Shown: positions 11,410 to 22,087 of the stretch, in pieces
Layout of the letters: every line of letters begins with the position of its first letter
How positions within the stretch are numbered: the stretch's first letter is position 1
From: Apiosordaria backusii
Lineage: Eukaryota; Ascomycota; Sordariomycetes; Sordariales; Lasiosphaeriaceae
DNA: 64,000 bases
NCBI GenBank assembly: GCA_030549205.1
Contig: JAUKTV010000002.1
Location: forward strand, 1,178,001 to 1,242,000
Direction: 5' to 3'
The notes under the pieces: model-generated
The model's input: only the letters and a program-made list of their open reading frames with translations
The model's database searches: none
Told to the model about the DNA's origin: nothing
Made by a program: the position numbers and the translations under genes

Positions 11410-11414
11410 AAGGG

Positions 11415-13079
11415 GCGCTGTACTTCCCAGTCACCTCCTTTAGGCATGCTTTAAACCCGCATCTACTCTGCCACGGCCGCCATACTATAGCGGTCTCTAG
11501 GCAAACAACGATGCCCGTTGGCGCTTGGGGAAAAGAGGCGTTTCGTTCCTTTTACAACGGACGCTATTAAGGCCATATCTTGGAGACTCCCCAGACTTGA
11601 CTGGTCTCAACGATTGGCTACACCTTAATGCTCGATTGTCTCACCCGTGCTCGATCTCTCAGCGAGGGAAACTCGCTATTCCTGCCTGTGTCTTATCGCC
11701 ATTCCAGCCCGGCAAAGACCTGGGATCTGGTACGGGCAGACGAGCCTATGCAAACCCTCGCCCAAGATCTCGCCTAATCTACCAATTGCTTTTCCACGAT
11801 GCTTGAATCTGTAGGCCAAGATGATCTTGCAGCTGCACAGAGTTGCCAGGCGTCCAAACCGGCCAGCTCCAAAGTCGTATAAACGTTGCTTACTTACCGC
11901 TTCCCTCCAGCTTCTCCCCTTTAGTCGCCGTAGCTTATATTGCGATGTTTAGAGCTTATCTCTTGCAGCAAGGCCACCTGTCGGCCCTCTTATCCCGCTG
12001 AGTCGGCGCTGGTGGACCTCCATCCCTCGTGGGTAGTGGAACGTTCCTCGCACAGTCGAGTCGTGAAAGGTACGTGCTCAAGTCCGTGGTGCGCACAAAC
12101 CAAGTAGACCAGCAGAATTCGACACGCTGGGCACCGAAATCGAATTCGTTAAGTGGAAGCGCAAGCAAATGGCTGGCTGGTCTCCGAGCGAGCGATCGAC
12201 TGGTGCAATGGATTGACTCGGCTGATGATGACCTAAGTCCGCAAGGGTGCAGCAGTGGTGATGGTTTCGTCGGGGCGGAAGATCTGGAGGCTGCTAAAAT
12301 TTGCTTGCCGATGGTGCTCCGAGAAGCTCTCAGGGAGCTGGTGAGAGCTGTTGAGGGCTGCCAGGATCTCGGTCTATAGATGCGAAGGAAATAGCTACTA
12401 GACAATCTTGCAGTATACAATTCACAATCACAAGTTCTGGGAACAAGCACTTGCGAGAGACAATTCCCTGCCAAGCGGATAAGAACTTATATGAACTTCA
12501 GTTGTCGACTTTGAACCTCTTTTCAATGGTGAATCGTCGCAGTGACAGTTATTTTCCGATGATGCTGAAAATAACATGAACAGCAAAGAGGCTGGGGTGC
12601 CAGTTGTTATTGCGACACCCCATAAGCGAGTCCGAAAACGGCAAAAAGTTTCTCTCGACGGAACAATACACTAGGAAATCCGGAACTCGTTTGCAAACAC
12701 CGGCTATTTCCAGAGTTCTGGGACTGTGGACCCTGAGTTGAGACAGTTTTTTCTTTTTTTTCCCGCTCATTGAATTCGATCGAATTGGTATCTGGACTGT
12801 CATGCCTGTACTAAACAACAGGCTTAACAGTTTGTTAAAGGTCTGAGGCTCCAGTCCTCAAAGCATCCACTCATCGCGAGAAGTCTGCCTGCAGAGCCTG
12901 TGACCACTAACGGCCTATAAGACAATAATGTCTATGTTTGATGATTAAACCTGGCTGAAGTGGGCTTTTTTGAGTTGGTTGGTAGCCGCCTCGTACTATA
13001 GAAAATACCGGAAAAGCTTAACAATTGTCAGTGCTCGTATTGAATATAGAGATTGGCGCTTTTAAGCCATATCTCACCC
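11415..13079. other. gene-poor interval, nothing assigned
   Basis: Open frames up to 172 codons (12474-11956 minus) and 116 codons (12029-12379 plus) overlap each other on opposite strands and neither resembles a family I know. One plus frame around 12,120-12,210 reads protein-like (EIEFVKWKRKQMAGW) but soon meets a stop. It may be decayed accessory DNA. Confidence 0.4.
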
Positions 13080-13740
13080 CGGTAACTTAAATAATATATA
13101 TCACGCCAATTATACCTTCGAGTAGCGTAAATAGAAATAAATATATCTCTACTTATTAAAAAAATAAGGATCAGCACTATTAACTATACCCTCTAAACTT
13201 TATACTTAATAAAAATAGCATTACTTAATATACCAATTATTATTATTAAAGGTTAAATTATTATTAACCTTATAATTAAAAAGCCTTTAAAGGCTAAATA
13301 TATAAGTTTCTATTATTAAGTAATTAAAATTATTGAAAATTTAACTAATATTATTATTATTTTTTAATTTAATTATATTATTATAGTATTAAACTTAAAA
13401 AAGTAACCTAATTTTAAACTTAATTATATTAAAATAACCGAAGCCTTTAATATTTTTAAAAATAGTATTTTAAAAACTTTAATTACCAAGATAGCTAAAA
13501 AGGAAAAGTAAATAAAATGGTTAGGGAAAATTACTAAAAAAGTCTATAATTGGAAGGTTAATAGAGAGTAATTTAACTTTTAAAATAATTAAAATAAAGA
13601 AGTGGATAAAATAAGTAAAGAAAGTTACCGAAAAAGTCTATAAATATTAGGAAGGTTAATGTAAGTAAATTATATAAATAGTAAGAAAGTATGTATAATT
13701 TTAGTTTTAATATACCAAGAAAATGACAATTTAGACCCAC
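13080..13740. repeat. AT-rich RIP relic
   Basis: An abrupt AT-rich island, with TpA common and CpA nearly absent, inside otherwise GC-balanced DNA. It has the same texture as the retrotransposon block beyond 35,000. A partial plus-strand reading rich in Lys and Ile around 13,470-13,560 is too degraded to assign. Probably a single mutated transposon fragment. Confidence 0.6.
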
Positions 13741-13850
13741 CACACCTTTTAAGTATAGCACGTCTCCTCCAAAGGGGATAATGTCTATGTTCATGGAAAG
13801 TAGGAATGCGATCTAAATGACACGTCAGTGAGTGAAGCTCGCATACCGCA

Positions 13851-14028
13851 TCTACTCATCCGATATGGATTTGTCTGTGCGCAATGCACTGGCCACCTTT
13901 CACACAAAATCCCCTGCTGTGTGGCTTCTTGGCATGGCGATCTGCTCGGATGAAGACGTTGGCAACGGTTTTTTGCTGTAAAAGTGGCCCGTGCCTGCGC
14001 ACAGACAAATCCATATCGGATGAGTAGA
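13851..14028. repeat. inverted repeat, ~48-bp arms with ~80-bp spacer
   Basis: The left arm 13851-13900 starts TCTACTCATCCGATATGGAT. The right arm, about 13981-14028, is its near-perfect reverse complement and ends ATCCATATCGGATGAGTAGA. The arms differ mainly at the inner ends. As RNA this would fold into a long hairpin. No transposase or duplication is seen nearby. Confidence 0.8.
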
Positions 14029-14764
14029 ACCGGTAGATGAATCTGGTCTTTGGGCGCTTGTGGTGAAGTGTTGTTGCGATATCAATGGCTGGATCGGATA
14101 CCAGGCGGTGCTAGGCAACAGTACCAGGGCCCGGATTTTGGGGTAAGGTACATTACATAAGAGGCACGGTTCTTTTTCTCGCTAATCGAGCAAGGCGGAA
14201 ACACAGGGCAGAGAAATCTTCATGCAAACCTTGACTAGTAGCACGGTTCGGTAGGTCCTGCTCCCCGGAATAGGGAACGCACGAGTGGATAAGCCAAGCT
14301 CTCGGATTGGCATCCTACTCGTAGCAGGGAGAAGGGGGAGAAGGGGTCTATGATCCGGACGCAAACGTCCGCAACGCTTCTAACTATTGACAGGCAAGAT
14401 GCTGAGTACGATGGAGATGATATGATATGATGTTGAAGCTGGACAGCTAGTTACCTACACCAGATACAGACATGGGTCCCCCTTCACCTGCTAAGTGAGG
14501 TGGTAAGGGGGCTTTGCGTAGGGGTGGACGGATGATCTCAACACCGCGATTCTATGGTCCGAGTAATTTGGCGATTGGAGACCTCGGACAATCATGAATG
14601 GACGACTTGCCGAGTTCCGCTCAGGAGTGTCAGCGAAAAACTATAAGTACAGCCTCAGAATCTCTGGATGTCCCAGACTTTTCATCCAGTTCACTCCCTC
14701 ACTTCCACCTTCAAGAACAACATCCCAACAACAGCCAGACCATCGTCTATCAAACTCCGCAACC
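14029..14764. promoter_or_regulatory. upstream region of the secreted-protein gene
   Basis: No gene is recognised. A hairpin-like pair of CCCCCTT and AAGGGGG arms lies at about 14,478-14,512. A TATA-like CTATAAGTAC at 14641-14650 lies about 120 bp before the ATG at 14765, followed by a CA/CT-rich leader typical of filamentous fungal promoters. Confidence 0.5.
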
Positions 14765-15214
14765 ATGCAACTCTCATTCACCTCCGTCGTTTCCCTCCTC
14801 GTGGCGGCCCAGACCGCGTCTGCCTGGCAAAGTTCGTGAACAAACCCTCCTCCTCCTCAACCGTGACAGCATCCACTAACCAAGGTTACCCCAGTCATCG
14901 GATATGCCGACAGCAGAACCTGCGGGACATCGGTCGCGAACCGCGTCCTCCGCGGCAGCAGCAACGCCTGCTTCACCTTCGGCCAGAGCATGCCGGGCGT
15001 GACTTGCACCCACTACGCCAGAAACGGAGCTCCTGCCGAGGGCTGCCACGGCCACCTCCCCATCGTCTCCATCCGTCACGGAACCGGAGAGAACTGCGCC
15101 TTCTACCGGGGGGCCGGCTGCACTGGTGACACCATCATCAAGAGCGGCGTCAACGGCTGCTCCACTTTTGGCGATCGTACCACCATTGGATCCTACAAGT
15201 GCAGCACGCGTTAA
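14765..15214 (+). CDS. small secreted cysteine-rich protein
   Basis: Two exons, 14765-14831 and 14895-15214, give 387 nt and 128 residues. The intron 14832-14894 has a slightly unusual donor (GTTCGT), a CTAAC branch site and an ordinary CCAG acceptor; it was chosen because it is the only join that keeps the downstream frame open. The product starts with a typical signal peptide (MQLSFTSVVSLLVAAQTASA). The mature part is about 108 residues with eight cysteines, an even number suited to four disulfides, and is rich in Gly, Thr and Ser. No enzyme motif is visible. Size, secretion and cysteine content fit the broad class of fungal small secreted proteins, some of which are effectors or antimicrobial peptides. 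Nothing in the sequence says which. It sits at the edge of a repeat-rich, gene-poor region. Confidence 0.75.
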
Positions 15215-15480
15215 GTCCTCGGTTAAGGGGACCCAATGATAATGGGTCGTGCCTTGGACGGGATTTGGGTTGTATGTCGTGTTCACTGGCTGGGGCTAGG
15301 CAGGAAGACCGTGGCGGGGAAAGGAAGGCCTGTAGCAAAGGCGATAGCGCAACACATCTCGTAGGAGTCTTGATGTACTTGGCATATGAATACTCTTCGT
15401 TGTCTACTTGAGGTATTACCAAATCATCGCATGTGGGTAAAAATGCAACGCAAATGTCTCATGATATATGTACATGCCCT

Positions 15481-15651
15481 TCACAGCCCCACCAATTCTG
15501 AGAAAGCCTCCAGGCTCTGGTCTTCCGCAGCCAGGATATGCACTGGGTTGCTGATAGCACATCTGACAAAGGCAAGGATGAAGCGACCCCACTTGATAAT
15601 CTCCTCTCCCTTCACGGTCCCCTCAATTTCAATCCCAATTGAGAAAGACAT
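15481..15651 (-). CDS. possible 56-residue protein, unknown
   Basis: A short minus-strand frame from an ATG at 15651 reads MSFSIGIEIEGTVKGEEI and continues with a hydrophobic, helix-like segment to a stop at 15481-15483. A CA/CT-rich leader lies upstream on the same strand (15,652-15,780). It has no recognised family and no intron. Support is composition and context only, so it may be a chance frame. Confidence 0.3.
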   Translation of the reverse strand: MSFSIGIEIEGTVKGEEIIKWGRFILAFVRCAISNPVHILAAEDQSLEAFSELVGL

Positions 15652-15907
15652 AGTGAAAGATGAGTTGAGACCAGTGGAGCAGTGATATTGGCTACGGGAA
15701 GAGTGTTCTGTGGTGATGGCGGGTATGGATGGTGGGTTTGGAGGCTTTGAGGAGTTGTAGATTGATGGGTTGAAAGAGCAGAAGAATTAAGAGGTACTTA
15801 TAGTCAAAGGTAGGGCCCAGAAACCGATCGAGAGGAAACAGGACACGACTTCTTATCTGGCCAGAAGCTCAACAACTTGATAGGGGTTACACAAAGGCGG
15901 AGAATGA

Positions 15908-16295
15908 TCTCTAAAGATCAGACTGATTATTGCGCTGGCTACCTAATAGAATTTGAAGAGACGGGAAATATTATCGGAATGGAAGATTGATGGTTCGCAA
16001 GAACAAGGCAATGAGCACCGACGACGGCCGTAGACAGGCGGGGTCGGCTTCCAAAGATCAGACTGGTACGATAAAATGAGGACACGACCACTGATCAGGG
16101 CTGTAGACAGGTGAGATCGGCCTCCAAAATTCATACCGATGTGATACAGCGAGGATATTTCCGCTGATCGGGGTTGCAGAAAGACAAGGTCGGCCTCCAA
16201 AGACCAGACTGATATGATAAACCGAGGACATGACCACTGATAGGGCTGTAGATAGGGGAATCTGACCGCCCAAAATCGGGCTCACATGATACCTA
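15908..16295. repeat. degenerate ~73-bp tandem repeat (about five copies)
   Basis: The word GGTCGGCCTCCAAAGA and its variants recur at about 16042, 16115, 16188 and 16261. Each is followed by a CAGACTGATATGATA-like block and by ACGACCACTGATCAGGGCTG, giving a period of 72-74 bp. A weaker copy starts near 15,908. The period is not a multiple of three and frames across it are broken, so it is a noncoding minisatellite. Confidence 0.75.
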
Positions 16296-16572
16296 AGGTA
16301 GTAACACGAGGGATTGAACAGGTGTCTTACGAAAGAACTGAAGAGGAGCTCACTGGTTTGGTGGGTGCAGTGCAGGCATCAGAGCTGGATGCTACCTGAC
16401 GAAGTGCAATTACTTGGGTGGGCAACGAGATAGTGGAAGAGAGTGATGAACGCTGTAGGTAGTGTGGAAAGGAAGGTAAAGGGAGGGCAGCAAGGATGGA
16501 CCCGCTTCCCACTTCCCTTAGATGACCTCATGGGACCCTTTCGGTCATTCTCAATGTTGCTAGACCAATTAA

Positions 16573-17091
16573 TTACAAGTCCTGCCAGGCATCCTCCCAA
16601 ACATCCAACCAATCCTCAAGTCTCGTGTCGATAAATGCTTGCAAATCCCAGGGGCAGGGGGCAACTATCTCCATATCACCGTTCCACATGTACATGTCGA
16701 CTTCAACTGTTTCGGGATTTCCCCAACAGTTGTAACCTGAACGGGAACCCTTCTGTATGTCTCCCCCTGTGCTTCAAAGTTGTCGAGCTTTTGGCGATAC
16801 GATATTGTTTCGGGCGTAAGCCACAGAAGAACACCGTCGAAAGAGGCCGCTGGATCTTCGGGTTTGATGGCGGCCGGGTAATCCCGATACACGTCGGCTT
16901 GCTCGGCATCGCCTTTGATCCAATACAAAGATCGGCGTTCGTACCCTCTCAGGGTTGCCTTCTGTACCTAGGAATGGAGAGATGCTATCGGCCTTAGCCG
17001 CATCTCCTTCCACGATGCAAGCAAGGAACCTCACAGCACACAAGGTGCCGTAAAGAAAAATGGGTCTTGGTGTTGTTGTTCCTGCTGACAT
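16573..17091 (-). pseudogene. AIG2-like gamma-glutamyl cyclotransferase, frame broken twice
   Basis: From an ATG at 17091 the first frame reads PRPIFLYGTLCA, the glycine-loop start of the AIG2/GGCT fold. A second frame carries ATLRGYERRS, DYPAAIKPEDPA, GVLLWLTPE and KLDNFEAQGETYRR, which are the family's conserved Pro-Ala and Leu-Asp-x-Phe-Glu segments. A third ends with VDMYMWNGD and LEDWLDVWEDAWQDL, stopping at 16573. One extra base (about 16,966-16,971) and one missing base in a C4 run (16721-16724) separate them. Correcting both gives 172 residues, the family's usual size. The first break could instead be removed by a 67-bp GTGAGG...CTAG intron (17034-16968) that is in phase, but that would delete LACIVEGDAAKAD, which I believe is conserved. 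The second break has no splice explanation. It is either a young pseudogene or a consensus error. Confidence 0.72.
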
Positions 17092-18248
17092 GTTCTATCA
17101 TGATGTCAGTATCGGATAGTTCACACACTCAGTCAACGAAGAAAGCACGCAACCTGAAGCATAATTGTTATGGTGCCGAAGCTTTAAATCACTTACAAGA
17201 AGCGCAGGTATTGTTGGATGGTGTGAATCTTGTCGGGTCGCTGTCGCGGCGAGGTCTCGTTAAGCGTTGGGTGGTTGCCAAGCGCTAAGGTATCTGGGTA
17301 TATGTCGAGATAGCTGCGAGTCGAGGTTCCGAATTTGATCTCGGTGAGCCTGGTTGCCTCTTGATATGGAGTCCGAAAGTCGATTATGCGAAAATAGTGA
17401 ACCGTTGGCAACGGATCACAAAGGTGAAGTTGGCAGCTTTTTGAATTGGTGTCTGGATCTTGATTGTGAAGATGACGGTAATCTGTTTTCAGGAGCTTAG
17501 AGAGCTGAAGACCTGATAGACGCTTGCATGCAAAGAGAGGCCGACTGAGTGGCTGGCACTCCCCACTAAGGTACTTAAATGTGTCTCGAAGCTTATCCGT
17601 TAAGTTTTGCAAACCCTACCTTAGGTATTTTCGGCCAGGTCACCTGTGACCTTTGTGGCGCATCTTCCAGCAACTGAAACTACGGTAAGTTTCAACAGCG
17701 GTATCAGACCGTTCGGTAAGTCCAAGGAATCTTCCAGTTCGATGCGCGAGAAATTTCCAGCACAGTCTGACAGATCAGTCCTCCAGTGAATTTTTCAAGG
17801 TTTGTGTACGTTGGAAGAAGCCTAGCGAGGTGTTTGATTATCTGACCACTGCCTACTCAGAAGTTGGGACTTATGTAAGCCGACGCGTTCACGTGACGAC
17901 GTCGTCCTGACTGTCGCCAACATCAAATCCATTGTTGGACTGCCGGCCCCCGTCTGGATTTCATTTGAGGATTGTAATGAGATTGGTTCCCATGTCATGT
18001 CGAAAATAGCCTCCCAAACTCTGACAAACCGCGTTTAAGCTTGTAGGTAGTGAGAACCCTTGCCACTGAGCGGATCAAACGGGGAAATTCAGGGCGTGGT
18101 ATTTTCTTGAACGTGCAGTGCTCAGCTTGCTGATCAGGTCGAACAGAGAGTGTAGAGAACTTCCGTTGGGTATATTAAGATCGCCCACGTTCCTGGCAGC
18201 GGTAGGGTCGATGCTACAACTCGGTACCTACCTAACTTACCACGCCGC
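17092..18248. other. intergenic, no gene supported
   Basis: Lies between the start of the AIG2-like gene and the 3' end of the GH5 gene. A 139-codon minus frame (17612-17193) is mostly upstream sequence of the AIG2-like gene and resembles nothing known. No tRNA-like fold or repeat was noticed. Confidence 0.45.
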
Positions 18249-19702
18249 CTAAGCAAGCGAATTCCTCACCATATCCGTAAACAACCCATCAATATACCCC
18301 TGACTCCGCCAATCCTTCCAATCCCTCGTTAACAACCCCCTGTCGATGACACATTCGTTAGTACATCGGACGTAGACTCACTCCCCATGGAGAATAATCA
18401 GAGAACACAACACAGGAGCTATAGGAAAGGACATCAACCTACCACCCCTCATCATAATCCTGCCTCCCCTCCCTCACATAATAACTCCCCGCCAGCACCC
18501 AAATCGTCCACCCCGCCTTCTGAGCAGGCAAATAACTAGCCAAACAAGTCGCGTAGGTCCCCCGCCACGTACTCGCATCCATCGCAAACCCAAACTCTGT
18601 CAACAACACCGGGAACTGTATCTTCGCCTCAGCCGTCATCGCCTTAAACCCCTTATTAAACAAATTATACTGCAGCGAAGAACAGCTATTTATCCCCGTC
18701 TCATAGTTGTGTATCTCCAAAACAAGCTTATTGGCATATCCCGAAAAGTCGCCGAGACTGAACCGGGTGTTTCCCGGGGAGAGGGTGGACCCGTCAAAAA
18801 AAGGCGCGACGGTGGTGTCGTAGTTGAGGCCGGAGAGGAAGATGAGCAGGGAGGGATTGGCCTTGTTGACGGCGAGGGAGCCTTGCTTGTGGAAGTTGTA
18901 GAGGGACTGCCAGTTGTAGGATTGGCTGCCGAGGGTGGGGTTGGAGGTTGGTTCGCGGGGTTCGTTGCGGAGGCCGAGGGAGACGAGGCCGGTCCAGTTT
19001 CGGCCCTGGGGGGTGAGAAGGGGGGGATGTTAGAAGATTAGCAGGAGTGATAAGGGAGCGAGGGGAACATACGTGGTTGGCCATGTAAGAGAGACCTCTG
19101 ACCCAGTTGGCGGTGTTGAAATGGGTGTCTCCCCACCAGGTATTGCCGTCATTTCCGGAACAGCACCACATGCCCTTGGAGATGTGGTTATCTAGGTGGA
19201 CGTAGATCTGCTGCTTTGCAAGCTCGGCGGCGACGGCGTCAAAGACTTGCAGTCTGGTGGTTGAGGCGGTGAACTGGGGGTTCTTTGTGAGGACTTGGTT
19301 CAAGATCCTCGTCCCATTGGCTTGTCCAAGAGCCTGGATGAAAGCACGTTCGATGGTGATGTCCTGCCCGTTGTTGGCGTAGATTTGATCGATCATTTCA
19401 ATCGCGAAGGTTAGACGGATGGCGTTCATGCCAATGCTTTTGATCTTGGTGACGATGTACTCGATGGATTGGTATTGGAGGCCTTCGGGGATCATGACCT
19501 CTCCATGGCCGGGCCAGTTCGTGCCGGCATAAACAATGCTCTTGCCTGTGGTATCACGGATCTTGCCGGCGGAGGTGACGAAGGGGCCAAAGGGCCAGGA
19601 CCCAGCTTGCCGGCTCGAGAGATCATCTTGCGGTTGAGGTTGAGGGCCTGGGGCTGCGATTGTAAAACTGGCCAAGGCCAGAATAGTTGAGAGAAGCTTC
19701 AT
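18249..19702 (-). CDS. secreted glycoside hydrolase family 5 (cellulase-like)
   Basis: Exons 19702-19073, 19005-18443 and 18339-18249 join to 1,284 nt, 427 residues. The introns are 67 bp (19072-19006) and 103 bp (18442-18340). The start is the second Met of the open frame, directly before a signal peptide (MKLLSTILALASFTIAAPG). A Pro/Gln-rich linker follows, then the TIM-barrel: YAGTNWPGHGE near residue 57, NAIRLTFAIEMID, LDNHISKGMWCC, the acid/base Glu in LRNEPRE (about 225), EIHNYE (about 307-312) and the nucleophile Glu in LLTEFGF (about 347). Both catalytic glutamates are present, so the enzyme should be active on a beta-linked glucan or related polysaccharide; the exact substrate and GH5 subfamily are not readable from motifs. 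It has no carbohydrate-binding module. The last exon ends GLFTDMVRNSLA, which is natural for the family. Confidence 0.88.
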
Positions 19703-20448
19703 GATCACGACAGCCGAAGTATGACAACAAAGCTGCGACGGGCGTTGCACATTTTGGGGGAGCGCATCATTTTATCGGATGAACACATAGCTTCTCCAAA
19801 TGGAGCAAAAGAACCTTGATAGATTGTCCCACATATTGAACGGCATATGACGATAAATCTCTGCCACAATGATCCTACAACCGGGACACTTGCCCTCCTA
19901 TAGCTTCAACTGTCGTATCCAAAGGTACCTCAGTGCCCCGTGATCCCTCGACGAATGTGTGCTGATTCGAGCGTTTCGAACAATTATGGGAGATACGACT
20001 TGGTTCCTGAGCTGGGTACCATCCTCTGACTGCCGGCTCCGGTACCCCCGCAAAATGATCAACGTCGAAATAATTTGGAGGCATCCCGAATGAAAGGGCC
20101 TGTCCGTAGTGGAAGAGGCGAGGTTGAAATTAAGGGGTCTTCTTTTTGCCGAGACAGGGGTCTGCTTGACTTGTCCCACTTCCCCACAGTGTTTTCTCCG
20201 CGCTGCCCCGCAGAGTAAAATGCCAAGATCTCCAATTTCTCCACGAATCTTGTCGCGATCAGCCATCGGCTTCTTGACATTATGTTTGACATTGGTCATG
20301 TTTGTTCAAGTTTGGGTGTAATTTGTGACTATTTTGACAACGCAGCGCTAAGGCTTACAGATAGGCTCCCTTTCAACGCCGAACATCCTTCCCATGATGC
20401 AACAACAACATTCCCAACCTTTTCCCCCCCATGACTGACAACCTGAGC
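19703..20448. promoter_or_regulatory. GH5 promoter side / P450 3' side
   Basis: The 5' flank of the GH5 gene and the 3' flank of the cytochrome P450 gene, both on the minus strand. Minus-strand frames here (up to 133 codons) show no family resemblance. No regulatory motif could be assigned with confidence. Confidence 0.4.
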
Positions 20449-22087
20449 TTACAGGTCTCTCCTCCTGAACTCAACCATACACCCGTCCTTCAAACTGGTA
20501 AACGTATCAACCAGCTGGAACTCACCCGGCTTCTCCCTCCCCTTCTCTGCCCCAGGCTTGCCCTCCCCTGGATCCGCGACACCGACCGCCCGCCGGAGGT
20601 CATACATGTACAGCACTCTCGCCAGCGTAATGCTCATCTCGACATACGCCAGACCCTTTCCAATGCACCCTCTGGGTCCAATTGAGAATGGGCAGAATGC
20701 ACTCTGGGCCAACGCAACCTCGTGCTCCCTGACACCAGTCTCCTTCTCAGCGCTGCCTGAAGAAGCCATCCATCTCTCTGGTTTATAGGCAAATGGCTCA
20801 GGGTAGTAGTTAGCATTGTGGTGGATGGTGTAATGCGGTGTTCCGACAATTGTACCCTCGGGCACCATCTCGCCGTCAATCGTCATACCGCCGGCCAAGA
20901 CCTCTCTGGGCAATAACCCACCAACACTGGGCGACAGGCGCATCGCTTCATCGATGCAAGCCCGGAGATAGTGGCACGAGTTGAGAACTGGTCCGAGCTG
21001 GATATCCTCCAGAGACGAGAACTTCTCCCGGATCTCAGCGGTAACCTTCGCCAAAGCGGCAGGGTTGCGGACGAGGTAGAATAGAGTGGCGGCCATAGCG
21101 GTAGAGGTCGTGTCGGAACCAGCAATGATCAGCAAGTTTGACTCTCCCCAAAGCTCAGGGGTGGTGAAACCCTGTCCGGTCTCCGGATCACGGGCCTTGA
21201 GGAGATGATAAAAGAAGTCGCGGCGGTCAGTCTCATCACCGAGAGCGGTACGCTCCGTCAACTGTTGTCGAGAGTAGGCCATATACTTGGCGCGCCCAGC
21301 CGCGATCTTGTGGAAGAGGATCTTGTCCAGGGAGAGCTTGTTGACAATAGGCATAGTACCGCACAAGAGATGCCTCTGCGCAGCTACACCGACTAGGTCA
21401 ACAGCGTACCTGTTATCCGGCCTATCCAGCATGTGGAAGGCCTTTCCGAAGCAAAGATCACCGAGAATGTCCATGGCCAACCAATTGCACCAATCCGACA
21501 TGTTCTTGGGCGCGCTCCACCCCTTGTTATCCTGGATCGCACGGCCATAATCCCCGATGGCCTCGCAAAAGGTCCGGATGTTGGCGAGGATGTAGCGCTC
21601 TACTTCCTTGATGGCGCCATCGGAGAAGGCATGCGACAGGACTCTGCGCTTCCGCGCGTGGAGGTCCCTGTCGCGGGCGTTGTGGGTGTTGGGGGCGGGG
21701 TGGACGAAGGCGTCGTAGAACTCGGCTTTCCTGACGTTGGCGCGGAAGCCGTAGATTTCTTTGAGGGCGGTGTTGGAGTTGACGCTCAAGGCGTTGGGGC
21801 CGAAGCGGACGAATTTCCCATATTTCTCGTGCATCCGCCAGAATTCAAGATGGCGGTCGCCTCGCCAGGCGTAGTAGAGCATGTATGCATCGGTGAGCTT
21901 CGCTAGGAAGGGACCGGGGTATTTCGCTAATGGGTGGAAGAAGAGGCGGTAGATGACGAGACATGATGTCTTTGGTGCTGGTTAGCAAGCTCCAATGGGG
22001 GCGATAATGTAAACAACTCACATAAAGAAGACCGGCTACTGCTAATAGCCCCAGCCAGAGCTGGATGTGGGCTGCGCCGAATGCCAT
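20449..22087 (-). CDS. cytochrome P450 monooxygenase
   Basis: Exon 1 is 22087-22022 (66 nt) and exon 2 is 21969-20449 (1,521 nt), joined across a 52-bp intron with donor GTGAG and acceptor AAAG. The product is 528 residues, the normal size. It begins with a membrane anchor (QLWLGLLAVAGLLY), then a hinge and proline-rich HPLAKYPGP. The I-helix AGSDTTS lies near residue 305, the K-helix EAMR near 363, the KPERW segment near 418, and the haem loop FSIGPRGCIG has its ligand Cys near 457. All are intact, so it should be an ER-bound, NADPH-P450-reductase-dependent oxygenase. Overall style is that of microsomal fungal P450s of the benzoate hydroxylase/trichothecene-hydroxylase superclan; the substrate cannot be told. 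There is no polyketide or terpene synthase neighbour, so a biosynthetic cluster is not supported here. Confidence 0.92.

Noticed and set aside
11956..12474. 172-codon minus frame and overlapping 116-codon plus frame as genes
   Set aside because: They overlap on opposite strands, neither has recognisable domains or clear start context, and they lie in decayed repeat-rich DNA.
15908..16295. Regularly spaced repeats, CRISPR-like at first glance
   Set aside because: Eukaryotic context, tandem 73-bp units without unique spacers, diverged copies; an ordinary minisatellite.
18249..22087. GH5 enzyme plus P450 as a biosynthetic cluster
   Set aside because: No synthase, transporter or regulator lies nearby; the two genes have their own flanks and unrelated roles.
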